A DNA stretch of 64,000 bases from Heliocidaris tuberculata (taxonomy: Eukaryota; Echinodermata; Echinoidea; Camarodonta; Echinometridae), in contig CM046836.1 in NCBI GenBank assembly GCA_025618425.1, positions 13,621,703-13,685,702 of the forward strand. The letters are read 5' to 3'. The notes beneath the pieces are model-generated. The model saw only the letters and a program-made list of their open reading frames with translations. It had not been told where the DNA came from and ran no database searches. Shown piece after piece: positions 10,216 through 22,165 of this stretch. Positions within the stretch are counted from its first letter, which is position 1, and the number at the start of each line of letters is the position of its first letter. The translations under genes and the position numbers were made by a program.

Positions 10216-11405
10216 TGCTCATATCATATAGGACGTCATTTTAAAGATCTATAGGAATGCGTCCGTGTTTGGCGCGGTTTTTGATTTGCCAAGTGAGAGT
10301 AAAATCGAACAAAACGTGAAAGTAAGATGAAGAGTGTAGACTTTTCGTTGAATTACTCATATATGCACGAATTCCCTTCAGGCTTGACTGGCATAGGTAA
10401 TAACACAATTGAATTGACGCCTCGTGAGTAGCGGGCATTCCAATATATGCAAAATAGGCAATATAATTTGTGATTAACTTCGGACCAATCGCACTTCTTT
10501 CAAAGACGGGCCCCCGGTCTCCTTTAACAAATCATAGGGCAAACAACATTTTGATATGTATTCATATCTCTTCATATTTAGTTCTGTTTGTCAGTCTAAT
10601 GACACTCTGGTTCAGATATTTTCCAAAGTGCAAACCTTACACAATTTTATACACAGACCTCCTAAATCTCTTTCCGATGCCAATACATTAAAAAATAATT
10701 ATTATGTTTCGTTAGGCAAGGCACCCACATTTACAATGCTAAACACGTTATTAATTTGATCACTGTCATGAAAAGGACGACCAGGCATTGTCTTTCGCTG
10801 TGCTATCATGGCTATAAGAGTAAAACACAAGCCCGAAGAACATGAATTTTATCGAATCCATCACGGTATATGAAAGTTTAGCCTACGAGATGGAGTGGCC
10901 GTCAAAGGGCCTCCATGTTACGAACTTTATACGACATCATCCGAGTTAAATACGTTCCCGATGACCTCAAGAAGGCCCTCTTATAGTGATCAGCAGGGCG
11001 GTATTAGCTTTGGAGGCAATATCAGAGCTCGTAATATCATGGACCTACTAGACCTCTAGTAGGTCCATAGTAATATCATGTTTTACATTGCGAATCTGGG
11101 TGCCTGACATAATATGTATTGCACATTAAATCGAAGTATTCACGATAAGACCACGAGAAGCACATCTGGAATTCTGTAGGTCTCCTAATATCGTACTAGC
11201 CTATAATTGTTCATTCTTTCAAAATGGGCCAGCGTGGAAACTACTTTCTACAATAACAGTTCTATATTCCTTCCGCTATCATGCTTAGAACACTCAACCA
11301 TTTCATGTGCAAAGTGCAGTATCTTCAAAACAAAATGTCTCTGACGGATTTCTTCTCGATATTCAGATGTCAGTGTGGTAGACTTATAGCTGCAGTTCGA
11401 TAACC
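10216..11405. other. Intergenic DNA, no gene seen
   Basis: Unique-looking AT-rich DNA without a credible ORF or RNA gene. The only structured feature is a short perfect hairpin at 11039-11068 (separate entry). Confidence 0.5.
11039..11068. repeat. Perfect 14-bp inverted repeat
   Basis: ATGGACCTACTAGA and its exact reverse complement are separated by two bases. The centre is too tight for a stable hairpin loop without opening a base pair or two. The function is unknown. Confidence 0.6.
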
Positions 11406-11641
11406 TCATGTGATAGGATTTATACTCTGCAGAGTAATCAGGTATTTCCCGCCAATTAATGTCCACACGATGACGTGTCTGCCGTCTGCGCGTCCCGTGT
11501 TCGGGATGTCGAAAAAGGAATAGCGACCGAGCTCGTAAATTCGCTGACCCGGTGCAGTGATCTCGCGAATCTCCATCGCAGTGCTTTCAACCCGATGATG
11601 GCTTGGGTCCTGCGAAAAGCCACAAAGTAGCTCAAGCAAGG
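11406..11641 (-). CDS. DUF4440-like copy 1, exon 2
   Basis: Encodes residues 65-142. The end LITLQSINPIT aligns without gaps to the end of copy 2 (FVIDVESFTHNA, one residue longer before its stop), which supports this as the true stop. Confidence 0.8.
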
Positions 11642-11956
11642 CTGTCGAGGGAACAAAATAAGAGAAAAGAAATGCACTTTTTTTATCATTTAGAATGAGA
11701 GAGAGAGAGAGAGAGAGAGAAAGCGCAGGTATTTGTTTGCGTATAATACTTTCTCATTTTATTTAAAGTCATGCATAATTGTAAAATATCGACACATAAT
11801 TCTTAATCATAAAGTTTATTATTTTGCACCTTTTAAAAAATTTTCTTCTGTAATTTCTGTATTTTCGTCGACAAATTTATATCGCATTTTTTTCATTATG
11901 TTCACGGCTTTATCTCTTTCTTAGACCCAGTGCCTCCCCCCCCCCCCCACACACAC

Positions 11957-12005
<49 letters not shown>

Positions 12006-12318
12006 TCTCTCTTACTCTCTCTCTCTCTCTCTCTCTACCGTAGTTCTCTCACTCAGCAAAAAAAGGAGGGAAAAAGAAGAAGGAAATCTATATCCATGAT
12101 CCATGGCTGCTATTTTAAGCTTGCAATTATTTTTTTTAGAGTCCGCCCTTTCAACTCAATAATCCCCATAAAGGTGGTATGCTAATGAGTGTCTCGGTAT
12201 AATCCACACACAACCTACGTATACATTTCCTAAACATTCTCATACGACACTGTAAAAAAAAAAAAAAAAAAAATCAACTTTGGACCCTTGTATTGGACCA
12301 ATATGTGCGCTCTTGAAT

Positions 12319-12382
<64 letters not shown>

Positions 12383-13037
12383 TTTAAAAAAACAACTTAG
12401 GTGCGAGAAATGGCTAAAGGGTTCAACACTGCACTTTTAAGGGCACGAATATGTTATAACAGCACCCTATATCGGTTTCAACTTTGCATCCCTAAATATA
12501 CCGCAATGACATTTAAGTGATTAAAATTATTTTCTAAAGCGTTTATACACGGCCTACAAGCAGTGGCGTGTATAAACGCCCCCTAAGGGGGCGCGCCGGG
12601 TTATATGTGCCATCAAAAAAGAAAAACGAAAAAAGAAAAAATATATACATGAAAAAAGAGAAAGAAAAAAAGAAGGAAGAAGAGGAAGGCAACCTGAAAA
12701 GGAGATGATATGACCCCCCCCCCCCTTCCCTTCCTAAACCCTTCCTTCTCTCGACGGCCTTGCTCTCTCGCCGCCCCCTCCCTCATGGCAGGACTCATGC
12801 TATGACACGGCCTACACGGCCTACAAGCGCTTCTCAATTCTTACCTTTCCTACCCCTGATGACGTCACGACCTTCCATCATGACGCAGCAGTCCTCAGCG
12901 TAGATGGAATCGACAACCTTCTCGAGCTGCCGGCTGTTGTAGAGCTCGTCATACAGGGAATGGGCCTCGACGATCGCCTCCGTGATCGAGACGTCCAGTT
13001 CATCGTCCCCCGTGGTCGTAGATGACGCACACGCCAT
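11406..13037 (-). CDS. SnoaL-like / DUF4440 (NTF2-fold) protein, two exons, copy 1
   Basis: Complete 142-residue protein. Exon 1 is 13037-12845, from ATG at 13035-13037 in strong context (cgATGG) to donor AAAG|gtaaga. Exon 2 is 11641-11406, with acceptor cgacag and TGA at 11406-11408. The phase-1 junction restores frame (RGRK-A-LLELL). The pattern is that of small SnoaL/DUF4440 proteins: a helix (EAIVEAHSLYDELYNSRQLEK), a short acidic IYAEDC turn, VxRGR, a second helix, then a beta-rich half with YELGRYSF, HVIVWTLIGGKY and a short tail. Family members bind small hydrophobic ligands or act as dimeric enzymes or scaffolds; no specific substrate can be assigned. No signal peptide is seen, so it is probably cytosolic. 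A paralogue with the same intron position lies at 19902-22080 on the other strand. Intron 1 carries a probable insertion. Confidence 0.8.
11956..12036. repeat. (CT)n microsatellite
   Basis: Long CT tract preceded by a poly-C and CA run, in intron 1 of the copy 1 DUF4440-like gene. Confidence 0.9.
12321..12379. repeat. (TA)n microsatellite
   Basis: About 29 uninterrupted TA units, in intron 1 of the copy 1 DUF4440-like gene. Confidence 0.95.
12551..12835. mobile_element. Probable insertion flanked by 12-bp direct repeats
   Basis: CGGCCTACAAGC occurs at about 12551-12562 and again at about 12817-12834 (CGGCCTACACGGCCTACAAGC). The interval begins AGTGGCGTGTATAAACGCCC, has A-rich, poly-C and CT-rich parts, and has no ORF. 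The direct repeats look like target-site duplications. The right copy sits only about ten bases from the exon 1 splice donor. Confidence 0.45.
12845..13037 (-). CDS. DUF4440-like copy 1, exon 1
   Basis: Encodes residues 1-64, MACASSTTTG through VIRGRK, ending one base into the next codon. The donor AAAG|gtaaga is near-consensus. GC-rich compared with its flanks. Confidence 0.8.
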
Positions 13038-13737
13038 CGCTGTTTCTTGGTCAGTCTCTTTCTGAGGGTCACAACAAACGATTAAAAAATACTACTACTC
13101 CGTTCCTGGAAAGCGCGTATCGCATCATGGTATATTGAAACTATAATTATTTTATATTATGTGCTTCCAAAGAGCTTTGAAAACCCGGCTTTAGTTCATG
13201 TAACTCTTACTGGCGCACAGTGCATGTCAAGGAATGAATCCCGTCGAGAGAAGAAAATTTCTATTACTATCTTGCCAAATTACATTAGTTCCATCCTGGG
13301 GATAAACCACAATTTTTATTAATTTTTTTTATTCATTCATTTCACATATTTACACAGGGAGGCCTGTTAAACTAATAAAGTCATTACACAAAAATAATTC
13401 AAATATAACATATAAAGATACAATGATTAATAAAGTAAACGTCCAAAAACCCATATAAAAAGCTGCTCATCCACAGAATTCTGTTCATTTTTTTTTTAAA
13501 TCAAAATGAATTACCATAGACTGTGACTTTGACAGCCTATATACTCAACCGCCGTGACCATCATACGTCATACAATAACTGAAAATAACAAAGCGTTTGT
13601 TTTTATGTACATTGCAAACCTGTTTATTTTGGTAATCCTGGTATTTTGAGGTAAACCGATATTCATGATATTATTATTCATCAAAATTTCATTACGTCAT
13701 TTTATCGAACAAGCCCTAGGTATAAGGGTTAATGGGG
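13038..13737. other. Upstream region of DUF4440-like copy 1, no gene seen
   Basis: The first tens of bases include 5' UTR and promoter of the minus-strand gene. I see no TATA box or other clear motif, and the rest is featureless AT-rich DNA. Confidence 0.4.
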
Positions 13738-14330
13738 TAATTTTAGAGGGGTAGTGGTCCGATGGTAATTGTCCGGGTATGATTGCCCTAAGGGGAAGTT
13801 ATATTGCAGCGTAGCTTTCCAGGGGTCATAGTGCCCTAAGGAGTACGTAAACGAGAGGGTAGCTGTCCGTTTGTGATGGTCCTAAGGGATAGTTATACGA
13901 TGGGGTAGTTGTCCGGGTGTGACTGTCCTAAGGGATAGTTATGCGATGTGGTAGTTGTCTGGGTGTGATTGTTCTAAGGGGAAGTTTTACGAGGGGGTAG
14001 TCATGGTAGTTGTCCCGGGTTATTTTCCAAAGGGTATAGTTATATTGGAAGGTAGTTTTCCAGGGGTTATTTTCCGAAGGGGTAGTTATATTGGAAGGTA
14101 GTTTTCCAGGGGTTATTTTCCTAAGGGGTAGTTATATTGGAATGTAGTTTCCAGGGGTTAGTGTTCTACAGGTTTGTTAAACGAAGGGGTAGTTAATTGG
14201 CTAGCATCCGGAAGGGCAGTTGTCCTGGAGTTAGTTTCTTAGGGGTAATTATACCAGGGAGTGGTGGCCCAGGGGCACTTGTCCGTGGGTAAAGTCCAAG
14301 TGGGTAAGTTGTCTGGAGGTATTTTCCATT
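13738..14330. repeat. Degenerate minisatellite, about 46-50-bp unit
   Basis: About a dozen imperfect head-to-tail units built on GGGTAGTTGTCCGGGTGTGA, CCTAAGGGGTAGTTATA and TTGGAAGGTAGTTTTCC. Units near 14035-14150 are most alike, and both edges are more degenerate. No coding capacity. Confidence 0.85.
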
Positions 14331-14831
14331 AAAAATAAACGATATTATGTAGTTTTATAGTTTAGTTGTCTTCTTACAGTTGACTTACCCCTAAAGTAAT
14401 TTCAATAAAAGAAGTGGGCAATTCCACAGGTTGGTGGACATGGACCTTAGTATTTGAGTTTGGTATTTCACAAATAGCTATGAATCTTTTTTTTTTTTTT
14501 TTTTTGCGCTACATAATTGCAGAAACTTGCACAAACATTGGTAAACCTATCATCAGTGGTTTAATTAAAGAAAACTTTATTAAAAGTTAGAAAATGGTTT
14601 TAAAAAAGATCATCTATTTTTTCACTTTCTAGTGATATTTTGGGCTATAAATTGTGTATTTTTAAATTGCTTATCTGGAGGTAAAATATCCAAAGTTTTT
14701 TTCCAGGATTTATTTAAAAATTAAATTTAAAAGGTCCATTGATCATTTTCATTGAAAAAAAACACAAAAGAAGAATGTAAGTCCTGCAAGTGAGAATGAA
14801 ACCAAAGCTACTGCTTTCTCATGGACAAAAT

Positions 14832-15277
14832 GTTACGTGAGTAACCGTAACGTGAGTAACCATTATTCCTGTGAAATCTGCAAAAATGATGGGTCCAGTA
14901 ATTTTCAGTTGTCACCCAGTGGAGGTCTTCCAAGCAAGGTTCTTTGAAAAGGGGTAAAATCATTTTTCAAGAAAGCCTCATATTCAAGTTAGCACACTTT
15001 CCATTTAACGCCTGTTTGCAATTTATGCATGTCCGAATTATGTAACGTGAGTAACCGATACATTAGTTGGGCTAGCAGTAATTACTGTTCCTGTTCTAAG
15101 GTTTTGGTTCTATAATACAGTAATTACTGTTCCTTTTCTAAGGTTTTGGTTCTATAATATAGGTACTCCAATAGGTAGGCAATGTATTAACTGAAACTGA
15201 TTTACCTAATACCTGTAATAAGAGAATAAGAGCTGAAGATGTAACCCAATACCTCTTCAACTGTAACGTGAGTAACC
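14832..15277. repeat. Cluster of four GTAACGTGAGTAACC motifs (family A)
   Basis: Copies at 14832-14846 (GTTAC variant), 14847-14861, 15042-15056 and 15263-15277, all in the same orientation. The first two are head to tail and the others lie about 180-210 bp apart in otherwise unique AT-rich DNA. The motif is itself a direct repeat, GTAAC-GTGA-GTAAC. See findings for its relation to clusters at 51.8 and 62.4 kb. Confidence 0.85.
15075..15160. repeat. Two-copy tandem duplication, about 42-bp unit
   Basis: CAGTAATTACTGTTCC followed by TTCTAAGGTTTTGGTTC occurs twice in direct tandem with one mismatch. It lies between the third and fourth family A motifs. Confidence 0.85.
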
Positions 15278-17874
15278 GTTGAATTACCCAGTGGCAGAAG
15301 TACAGGGCTGTACATATCAACACATACAAATCTTTTTTTTTTTTTTTCTCGAAATCACTCCTTGTAATTGTATAGTGAGAAAGCCAATAAATTATCCGAT
15401 GCGTCATGACTATGTTTACAATCTTCATAAACTAATGGTTAATCACACATATGACAATTCGTGCGAAAACTTTTCTGTGTTTTTTTTTCTTTTCTTTTCA
15501 CTTCATTTTTTTTTTTCTGTATCACCCACGGAATTTCATATCTATGTTCACTGAAGCGTGGTTAAAAACAAACGAATGCATGAATCATAATTTAATCAGA
15601 GTTCATCGTAAATCCCATTTTATTTACATCTTTAAAACTATACATTTATTAATTTCTTTGTTTGTGTGTTTATTTATTTGGTATGTTTATAAGCATATAA
15701 AGTTCAGGACTTCCAAGGAATAGGATTGATCTACAAACGATTAAGTACCGTAGACAAATGATGCCAAGATAGGAATGACTAAGAATATCCGTCAAGAAAA
15801 TATAACCATAATATGCAAATAAATATTTTCTTTTAAGGATATTATTTTCTTCCTGTAATGTACGTATATTATGGAAAGAACGTACAATAAGGTTTATATA
15901 TTGTAATTACAAGTAGAATACTTACAGATCTTGTTCGTATCTTCCAAGAGAGGGAAAGGCTTATCTTTCGAAAGTAGTTGAATCTTGTAAAGATCGATAA
16001 TGATGCCGCGTCCAAATTGAAGTTGACTCGTAGAATTGATCCTTACAAATTTAGGGTAAAGTATGTCAGCTCGGGAGCGCAACACGTCTCATTCATTACA
16101 TGGATGCGGATTTGGCATCTAATTCAGGCTCAGCTCGAGTTAGCTCTCCCCTTATCCTCCTCTCCATACACATTCCACAGAACTGCAGGTGTTTTTTAAT
16201 GTCAGATCGAGACATGGCAAGGCGGAGAAAAAATAACGATCAACGCCGTCTGCTAAGACCTCTCAAAACACACCTAAAAATCATTATGCGAATGAAATCA
16301 TTGTCTGCAAGTGTCGTCTACCCTTAGTTTTAATTCCACACACTCGCTGTGTCCCCCTCGGCAAGAGAGCCAGCTTGACATTACACACATATGCAGAGAG
16401 GCAGCAGACGGATAATATGCATGGAACTTTGAGCGCGGTGCAGTGGCGGAGCGCGGGAAACTGAATTCGAGGGATGCATAAAATTCTCACCGCAGCCACC
16501 GGCTATGAAAATGACACCTTTCTACCGTTCTTATACCCATTGGTACATGCAACGCTTCGATAAGGTTAGGCCTATACATAATTTAGTGTGTATTATAAGA
16601 GAACATAACATTCGCAGTTTGTGGTGTTACTTTAAGAAAAAACATAGAATGCTAGGCCTCATTTAAATTGGGAGGTACATGAATGGCGTGCACGCGGACA
16701 TTGGTTGGCCTGAAGTGTTAGTGGCGCCACTTCCCATAAGCCTTTACTATTTATAACCGAGAGTTCATTTGCAAGATTTGTAATATTGCAAGAACAAGGG
16801 GCAATTTTTTTTATTAACTTCAGCTGCCAGTAACCTTTTCATTGTATTGCATGTTTAAATTGATATCACACTGAGAGAAAACGTAATCATAAGGCATGAA
16901 TAGATTTTTTAAAAATATTATTTGAAAAGAAAATGCCCTAAGGTCATTGACTTACTGGATCTTCTTTCTAAGTTTGCCGGAAGATTTGTTTTCATTTATA
17001 CTCCCAATATCATTCCCTGTAATAACGATCTTCAGCTATATAAGATCAAGTAAAAGGGTAATACATATGACTGAAATATTCAAAGACATTTCAGGATTAT
17101 TTAAATGCCTGCAGTATTCATTCTACAAACTTTAACAAAGTTTTGTTAACAAAGAGTACATTAATTGATATTTGATGTAAACATGTATGTTGTATGTAAA
17201 CATATAGGCCTAGTTATAATTCTTTCCATTTTGAATTTTATGTATGAAAACAAAACTGGTGTTAATGAATAAAAAAATTCAAAAGTAATTTTTTATGAGA
17301 AATGATATATGAATGAGTTATGATACAGGTCTGAAGGTAGAGGTAGCGATTAGACATTTTATCGACATATTTGACATTCTGTCGACCCATTGAATGCTGT
17401 CTTCTGCAAATGTACTTCTTTTCACCTGAATTTGAGTCACGTTCTACCCCCCCCCCCCACTCCCTCCCCGAATAACTTGATGCTTCCCATTTGCATTCCA
17501 GTGTCTATATTGGCATATTGTATCTTAATATAAGCTGCATTGTAAATATATCATTTACGCCTTTCTGATGTGTGGATTGAAACTTGTCCTATGTCTTTAA
17601 AAAAATGGTCGTCGTAAATTGTATTATTTCAATTATACACTGTTTATAAAATGTTTCTGGAGTACCTGGATATCAGCCACAATATTATATTTATAAGCAA
17701 AGACTGACCAATGAATCGACAACACCTGAAACTGTTTTTAGGGGGAAATGTCCACCCCCTTAGTTTTACCCCCCTCGACATGCGGAGCTACGCCCTTTGG
17801 ATATTCACCTACGTCACATTGATGACAATGATAACACCTCAAGCAAACACACCAATATGGATTTTGTTTCAGCA

Positions 17875-17876
17875 AA

Positions 17877-17914
<38 letters not shown>
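17875..17914. repeat. (GA)n microsatellite
   Basis: Nearly pure GA tract with one AAAG interruption. Confidence 0.9.
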
Positions 17915-18504
17915 TTGGGTGATGAGTCATATCTAATGCAAACTCTGTTTTTATCGATATTATAACTATACATGGTGCACCAATGCGGAAATAAACAGCT
18001 GTCTCGGGTAACGAGATTAAACTTGAATTCATTGATGAATTGTTTGGGATACGACACGGATCAAATGGCACATGCATGCATAAAGGTGCTATTTCCAGCT
18101 CGAAACAAAAATATGTTCATTTTTCATATTCACAGTTTTTCCCATGGTGACTTTGCTCGATTAGATACATACTAGTTTATGATTGAACACATTATTTTTT
18201 TTAAATCACAAATTAGCTCAAGTTGAAAGTCTATGTTTTGCAAAACGCATGCTGTGTGAGCTTAATGATTTAACTGTAGGTATGTGATGTGAATATATGC
18301 AATTTAAAAAAAAAGTATAGAATGATAAGCAAGTGTATTTTCTTGTTACCCATCACTGTTTTGTTTATTGCATACTAGAGTAGAGAGAGAAAGAGAAAAG
18401 AGAGTAAAGAGAGAGAGAAACAGACAGAGAGTAACAGAAAGACCGATAGAATAGAGACAGATATAGAGAATGGTGTAAAAATAGTTTGAACTGCTTGCCG
18501 TTTA

Positions 18505-18506
<2 letters not shown>

Positions 18507-18535
<29 letters not shown>
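18507..18535. repeat. (TA)n microsatellite
   Basis: About 14 TA units. Confidence 0.9.
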
Positions 18536-18538
<3 letters not shown>

Positions 18539-19901
18539 AAATGGATAAAGAAGGAGGTTGAATTTAGAAATAAGGAAGGAAAAAAATAGAGAGTCCAGAA
18601 AAAAGAGGATTGAGAGGGAGGAGGTAAACAATATCGAAGAAGGTTTATTTTTTTAAAATCAGAATATGATACCAAATGTTTGATTCAGTAATTCATTCAT
18701 TAATCGATATGTTTCTTTCGTTTTGCCTTCCATCAATTTCACTAAGTTTCACACACCACATTGCATACCATACTGTTTTTGTCGAGGCACATTGTAATCT
18801 CGATAAGCTTATGCACGCTGTGTGGGCTGAGTCATTATATACGAACATGATTCTATGCCATTGTGATTACCCATGATAATCATATATAATGCATATCTGG
18901 TTACACAGTCGAACATTTCAATATTGACCCACGCCATTGTACTGCTTCAGGAATGCTCGCCATTATCTCTTTCACTTTTCTCTTCATACAGGTACGGGTT
19001 AAGATTTACTTGATATAATTTTTCTCTGATTATAAACACGATCACAAAGACTTGAAAAATCAACCCAAGGCAATTTCAATAACCTTCTGCGAAGATTACA
19101 GTGAACTCCGAACGTGAATTGTACTGGATATACAATTCAATTTCTCGAAAGTCTTTGCGATCGTGAATTAAAGAGCAAATTGTTACACATAGAATCAGTG
19201 GCTGATGTTGGTATATCGTCGTGGGTATCCTTATATCAGGGAATTCTATATCGTATACAGAGAACCCCAGAGAACAGTACACTTACTTAATCAAACAAAC
19301 TTTGTCCTTGGGAAGAATCAGTGTTCTTCTTTTCATTAATCACGAATATAAAACCTGATGTGAACGTGACCATGCCTGTATATTGAGCATACAATAAACG
19401 GCCATGTCACCTGTTTGATTCTGGGCTAGTACGACACCCGGCGACTAATGACATGTGCACGGTTAATATGGTTAGATATGCATCTCTGCCCTTCGCGCCC
19501 TGCATCCTTCTGCGCTCTGCTTATATCGTCTGCTGAAGCTCTCACTATCGACGATCCCCGACACCTTCCAAAGCGAGTTGCCACATGGGACAACATATTC
19601 AATTATAGATCAGATGAAGCTTCACTTTTATGTTTCTTTAGCGCATAAAACGGTGACACAAAGTCGGTTAATTGGATTGATTTATCAAGCAAGATCAATC
19701 AATTATTGAGCGCTAAACGTTTTAAGTTCTCAGTTACGTGGGTATATTCTGATCTCCTTATTGTCACTGACATGAATGCCAGACGGTCATATTAACCTCT
19801 GCAAATTACGCTGGTATGTTACATTCGATTTAATTTCATCTAATTTCGTCGTGGATATAAGCTCAGAGAACTCTAGATCGAGCTCCTGTTCATGTTTCAA
19901 A

Positions 19902-20079
19902 ATGGCGTCCACCCCATCGTCGTCTCGGGCTGCGGTTCGTGGGTTCGTGCTCGAGAGACGTCGTCTGCAAATGACCCTCTTCAAATTCGAGGATTTGGCG
20001 GGAATGGCTACCAAACTCTACTCACCTCAGGCACACATGATGTACCCGGGATGCAGTCCGGCGGCGGAGAAATCACCAG
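19902..20079 (+). CDS. DUF4440-like copy 2, exon 1
   Basis: Encodes residues 1-59, MASTPSSSRA through AAEKSP, plus one base. Reading frames shadowing this exon on both strands have no family resemblance. Confidence 0.77.
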
Positions 20080-22080
20080 GTCAGTGGTACCTGTTACTCC
20101 CTCCTGTGCATCTCAAGTGGCATTTACATGCTTCTACAATCTCTCTTTCTGTCATGTATTTATGTTCAAGTCTGTCTCTCTGCCCTGTCTCTGTCTCTGT
20201 CCATGACGCTCTGTTTCTATTTGTATTTCTCTTTATCTCTGTCTATATATCTATGTATCTCTTTCTCTCTTCACCTCTTTCTTTATCCCTCCCCCTCTCT
20301 CTTTCTCTCTCTCACTCAAAGAATGGGAGAGAGACATAAATCTGTATTTGCCTCCCTCCACCCAGGTGTACTAAATGGGTCTTTTAGCAAAAATCGTTGA
20401 ATTCCGTCAAATTATGTGAGCATCGAGATATAGTCTATGGCAATAAAGGTCGGGGCAATGAATGTTGTAACTCACTGAGCTCCTTGCATGGTATATTATA
20501 ATATAATACAATTAGTGTTACAAATCCATTCTCACAAATCAAAAATGAAATTCTAATTTCTCAATGGGACACACTTTTTGATTCTACATTCTTATTTGTC
20601 AATGTTAAAGCAAAAAAGATGAAGAAGCTCGAATTAGCAGTAGCATTTTATCGAGAAGGGGTCAGTCGTACGCATAAATTTCAAAGAAGGTAAGGCTCCA
20701 AATCGATTTTCGTTCAATTTTAGCTGTTGCTGAAGGTTAAGGGGTAAAGGCACCGTCTGCTATTCGTGCTATTTATGTCCCTGCCATTTGAAAACCGGGC
20801 TGATGCAAATGTAAAAGGTCACATACACGTTACTGGCCGTTTTAGCCTACAGTGAGCGCAAAAATGCTAATGGGCTGGGATAGCATTGATGCACGAGTAT
20901 GAAATGACGCAAATGTACATTTCCTTTTGATCAACAGTAAATCAACAGATTGATAGGCCTATCCACTTTCGTTTGATATTGATTTTTTTTTTTACCCGAA
21001 TTAAAATAATAACGAAAATAATATATGCCCATAAGGTCCCGGGGGACCCACATTTCTGCAAGCTAACAGGGTTTGTCGAATAAAAGTGTCGACTTCATGC
21101 ACGATTTCCCTGACCACGCTGACACATCAGTCGAGGAAACTCCACAGAAGGGCGTGGCAGGAATTCATTATTCGTCATGGACTTACGGTGTTTCCCCTTT
21201 TCACTTGAAAAAGTGTAATACATCTGTCTATTCTGACTTTGCTCGCTCGACAAATTGCTATATAATTCATACTTTTCAAAGAACCAAAAATTTATTGCGA
21301 TTTACCGACATATGGCATAGAAAATGAACGTGTGATGTATACCGATAACAGTAAATTATTGTGTAATTTTGTCAACTCAAACAGTTTTCCTTTTTTTTTT
21401 TCGAAAATCACTTGCTTCGCTCGCTCGAACGAAATCCACAGTGTATAACTGATAATCATAAAGCTTCATCAACATTAGCATTGCTATTATCATTATCTTA
21501 GAAATATTTATGTATGTTTTATGCGTTGCGTGCGACCTAAACTTGTATTTTGTATGTAAATGTTGGTTAGTTGTCGCCCCCCCCCCCCATACTGAAAAGC
21601 TTGCGACGCTACTGAGCAAGTATATTAGTTATATATAAACAAATGTCCTTATGTTTTCATTGCTAATGAAGACTAAATTGTGTTTTTGTTTTTTTAAGTC
21701 AGGTGAAAAATGAAAGTAGTGGATTTTGGTTGTATGAACCTAGTAACACAAGGGACAGTTTCTCGACACCCAATCTCATAGTAATATGCACGCTTTCAGA
21801 AGTTAGAGTTTCTGCATGCTTAACTTAATTGCTTTTTATGTCTGTTATACCCTCAGAGGCCGTTTTTCGCTGGTTCCGCAAACTCGGTGGAACAGAACTG
21901 GGAATTAGTGTACAAGAAGTCGGTGATAACATGGACAGCGAAAGACTCTTTGAGTGGAGTTATGTAAGGCTGGTCAAATCAGGTGGTCAAGTAGTCAAAG
22001 AAGGAAAATTAGCAGCAGTGTGGAAGAAAAATGGTTCTAATTTTGTGATCGACGTAGAAAGTTTTACGCATAACGCTTAG
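19902..22080 (+). CDS. SnoaL-like / DUF4440 (NTF2-fold) protein, two exons, copy 2
   Basis: Complete 133-residue protein. Exon 1 is 19902-20079, with ATG in strong context (caaaATGG) and donor CCAG|gtcagt. Exon 2 is 21857-22080, with acceptor accctcag and TAG at 22078-22080. The phase-1 junction falls at the same alignment position as in copy 1 (SP-E-AVFRWF against RK-A-LLELL). Shared layout: an N-terminal helix, LFKFEDLAGMATKLYSPQ (against LYNSRQLEKVVDSIYAED), the MMYPG turn, a second helix, then strands ending LAAVWKKNGSNFVIDVES. The conserved AVW/IVW tryptophan and Gly-rich turn fit the family. Copy 2 lacks the VxRGR signature of copy 1, so the two may differ in ligand or partner. The frame also extends upstream to an ATG at 19776, but alignment and Kozak context favour 19902. 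The ligand and reaction are unknown. Confidence 0.78.
20150..20325. repeat. CT-rich low-complexity tract
   Basis: Interrupted CTCT/TGTCT sequence in the intron of the copy 2 gene. It produces Ser/Leu-rich open frames that are artefacts. Confidence 0.8.
21857..22080 (+). CDS. DUF4440-like copy 2, exon 2
   Basis: Encodes residues 60-133, beginning EAVFRWFRKLGG and ending FTHNA before TAG. The frame is open and the composition clearly coding compared with its flanks. Confidence 0.8.
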
Positions 22081-22165
22081 CTGAAGCTAATATAATTTTT
22101 CTGAGCGTTTAATCAGTAATAGCTGCCATGAATGACCCTGACAGAAAGAACATAATAGTCGCAGG

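Larger units (their letters stand above)
15300..19901. other. Intergenic DNA between the divergent DUF4440-like genes, no gene seen
   Basis: I find no exon with family resemblance or good splice context. The stretch contains (GA)n at about 17875-17914 and (TA)n at 18507-18535. An imperfect 17-bp inverted repeat has arms near 19038 (CACGATCACAAAGACTT) and 19144. The promoter of the plus-strand gene should lie just left of 19902, but no core element is evident. Confidence 0.4.
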
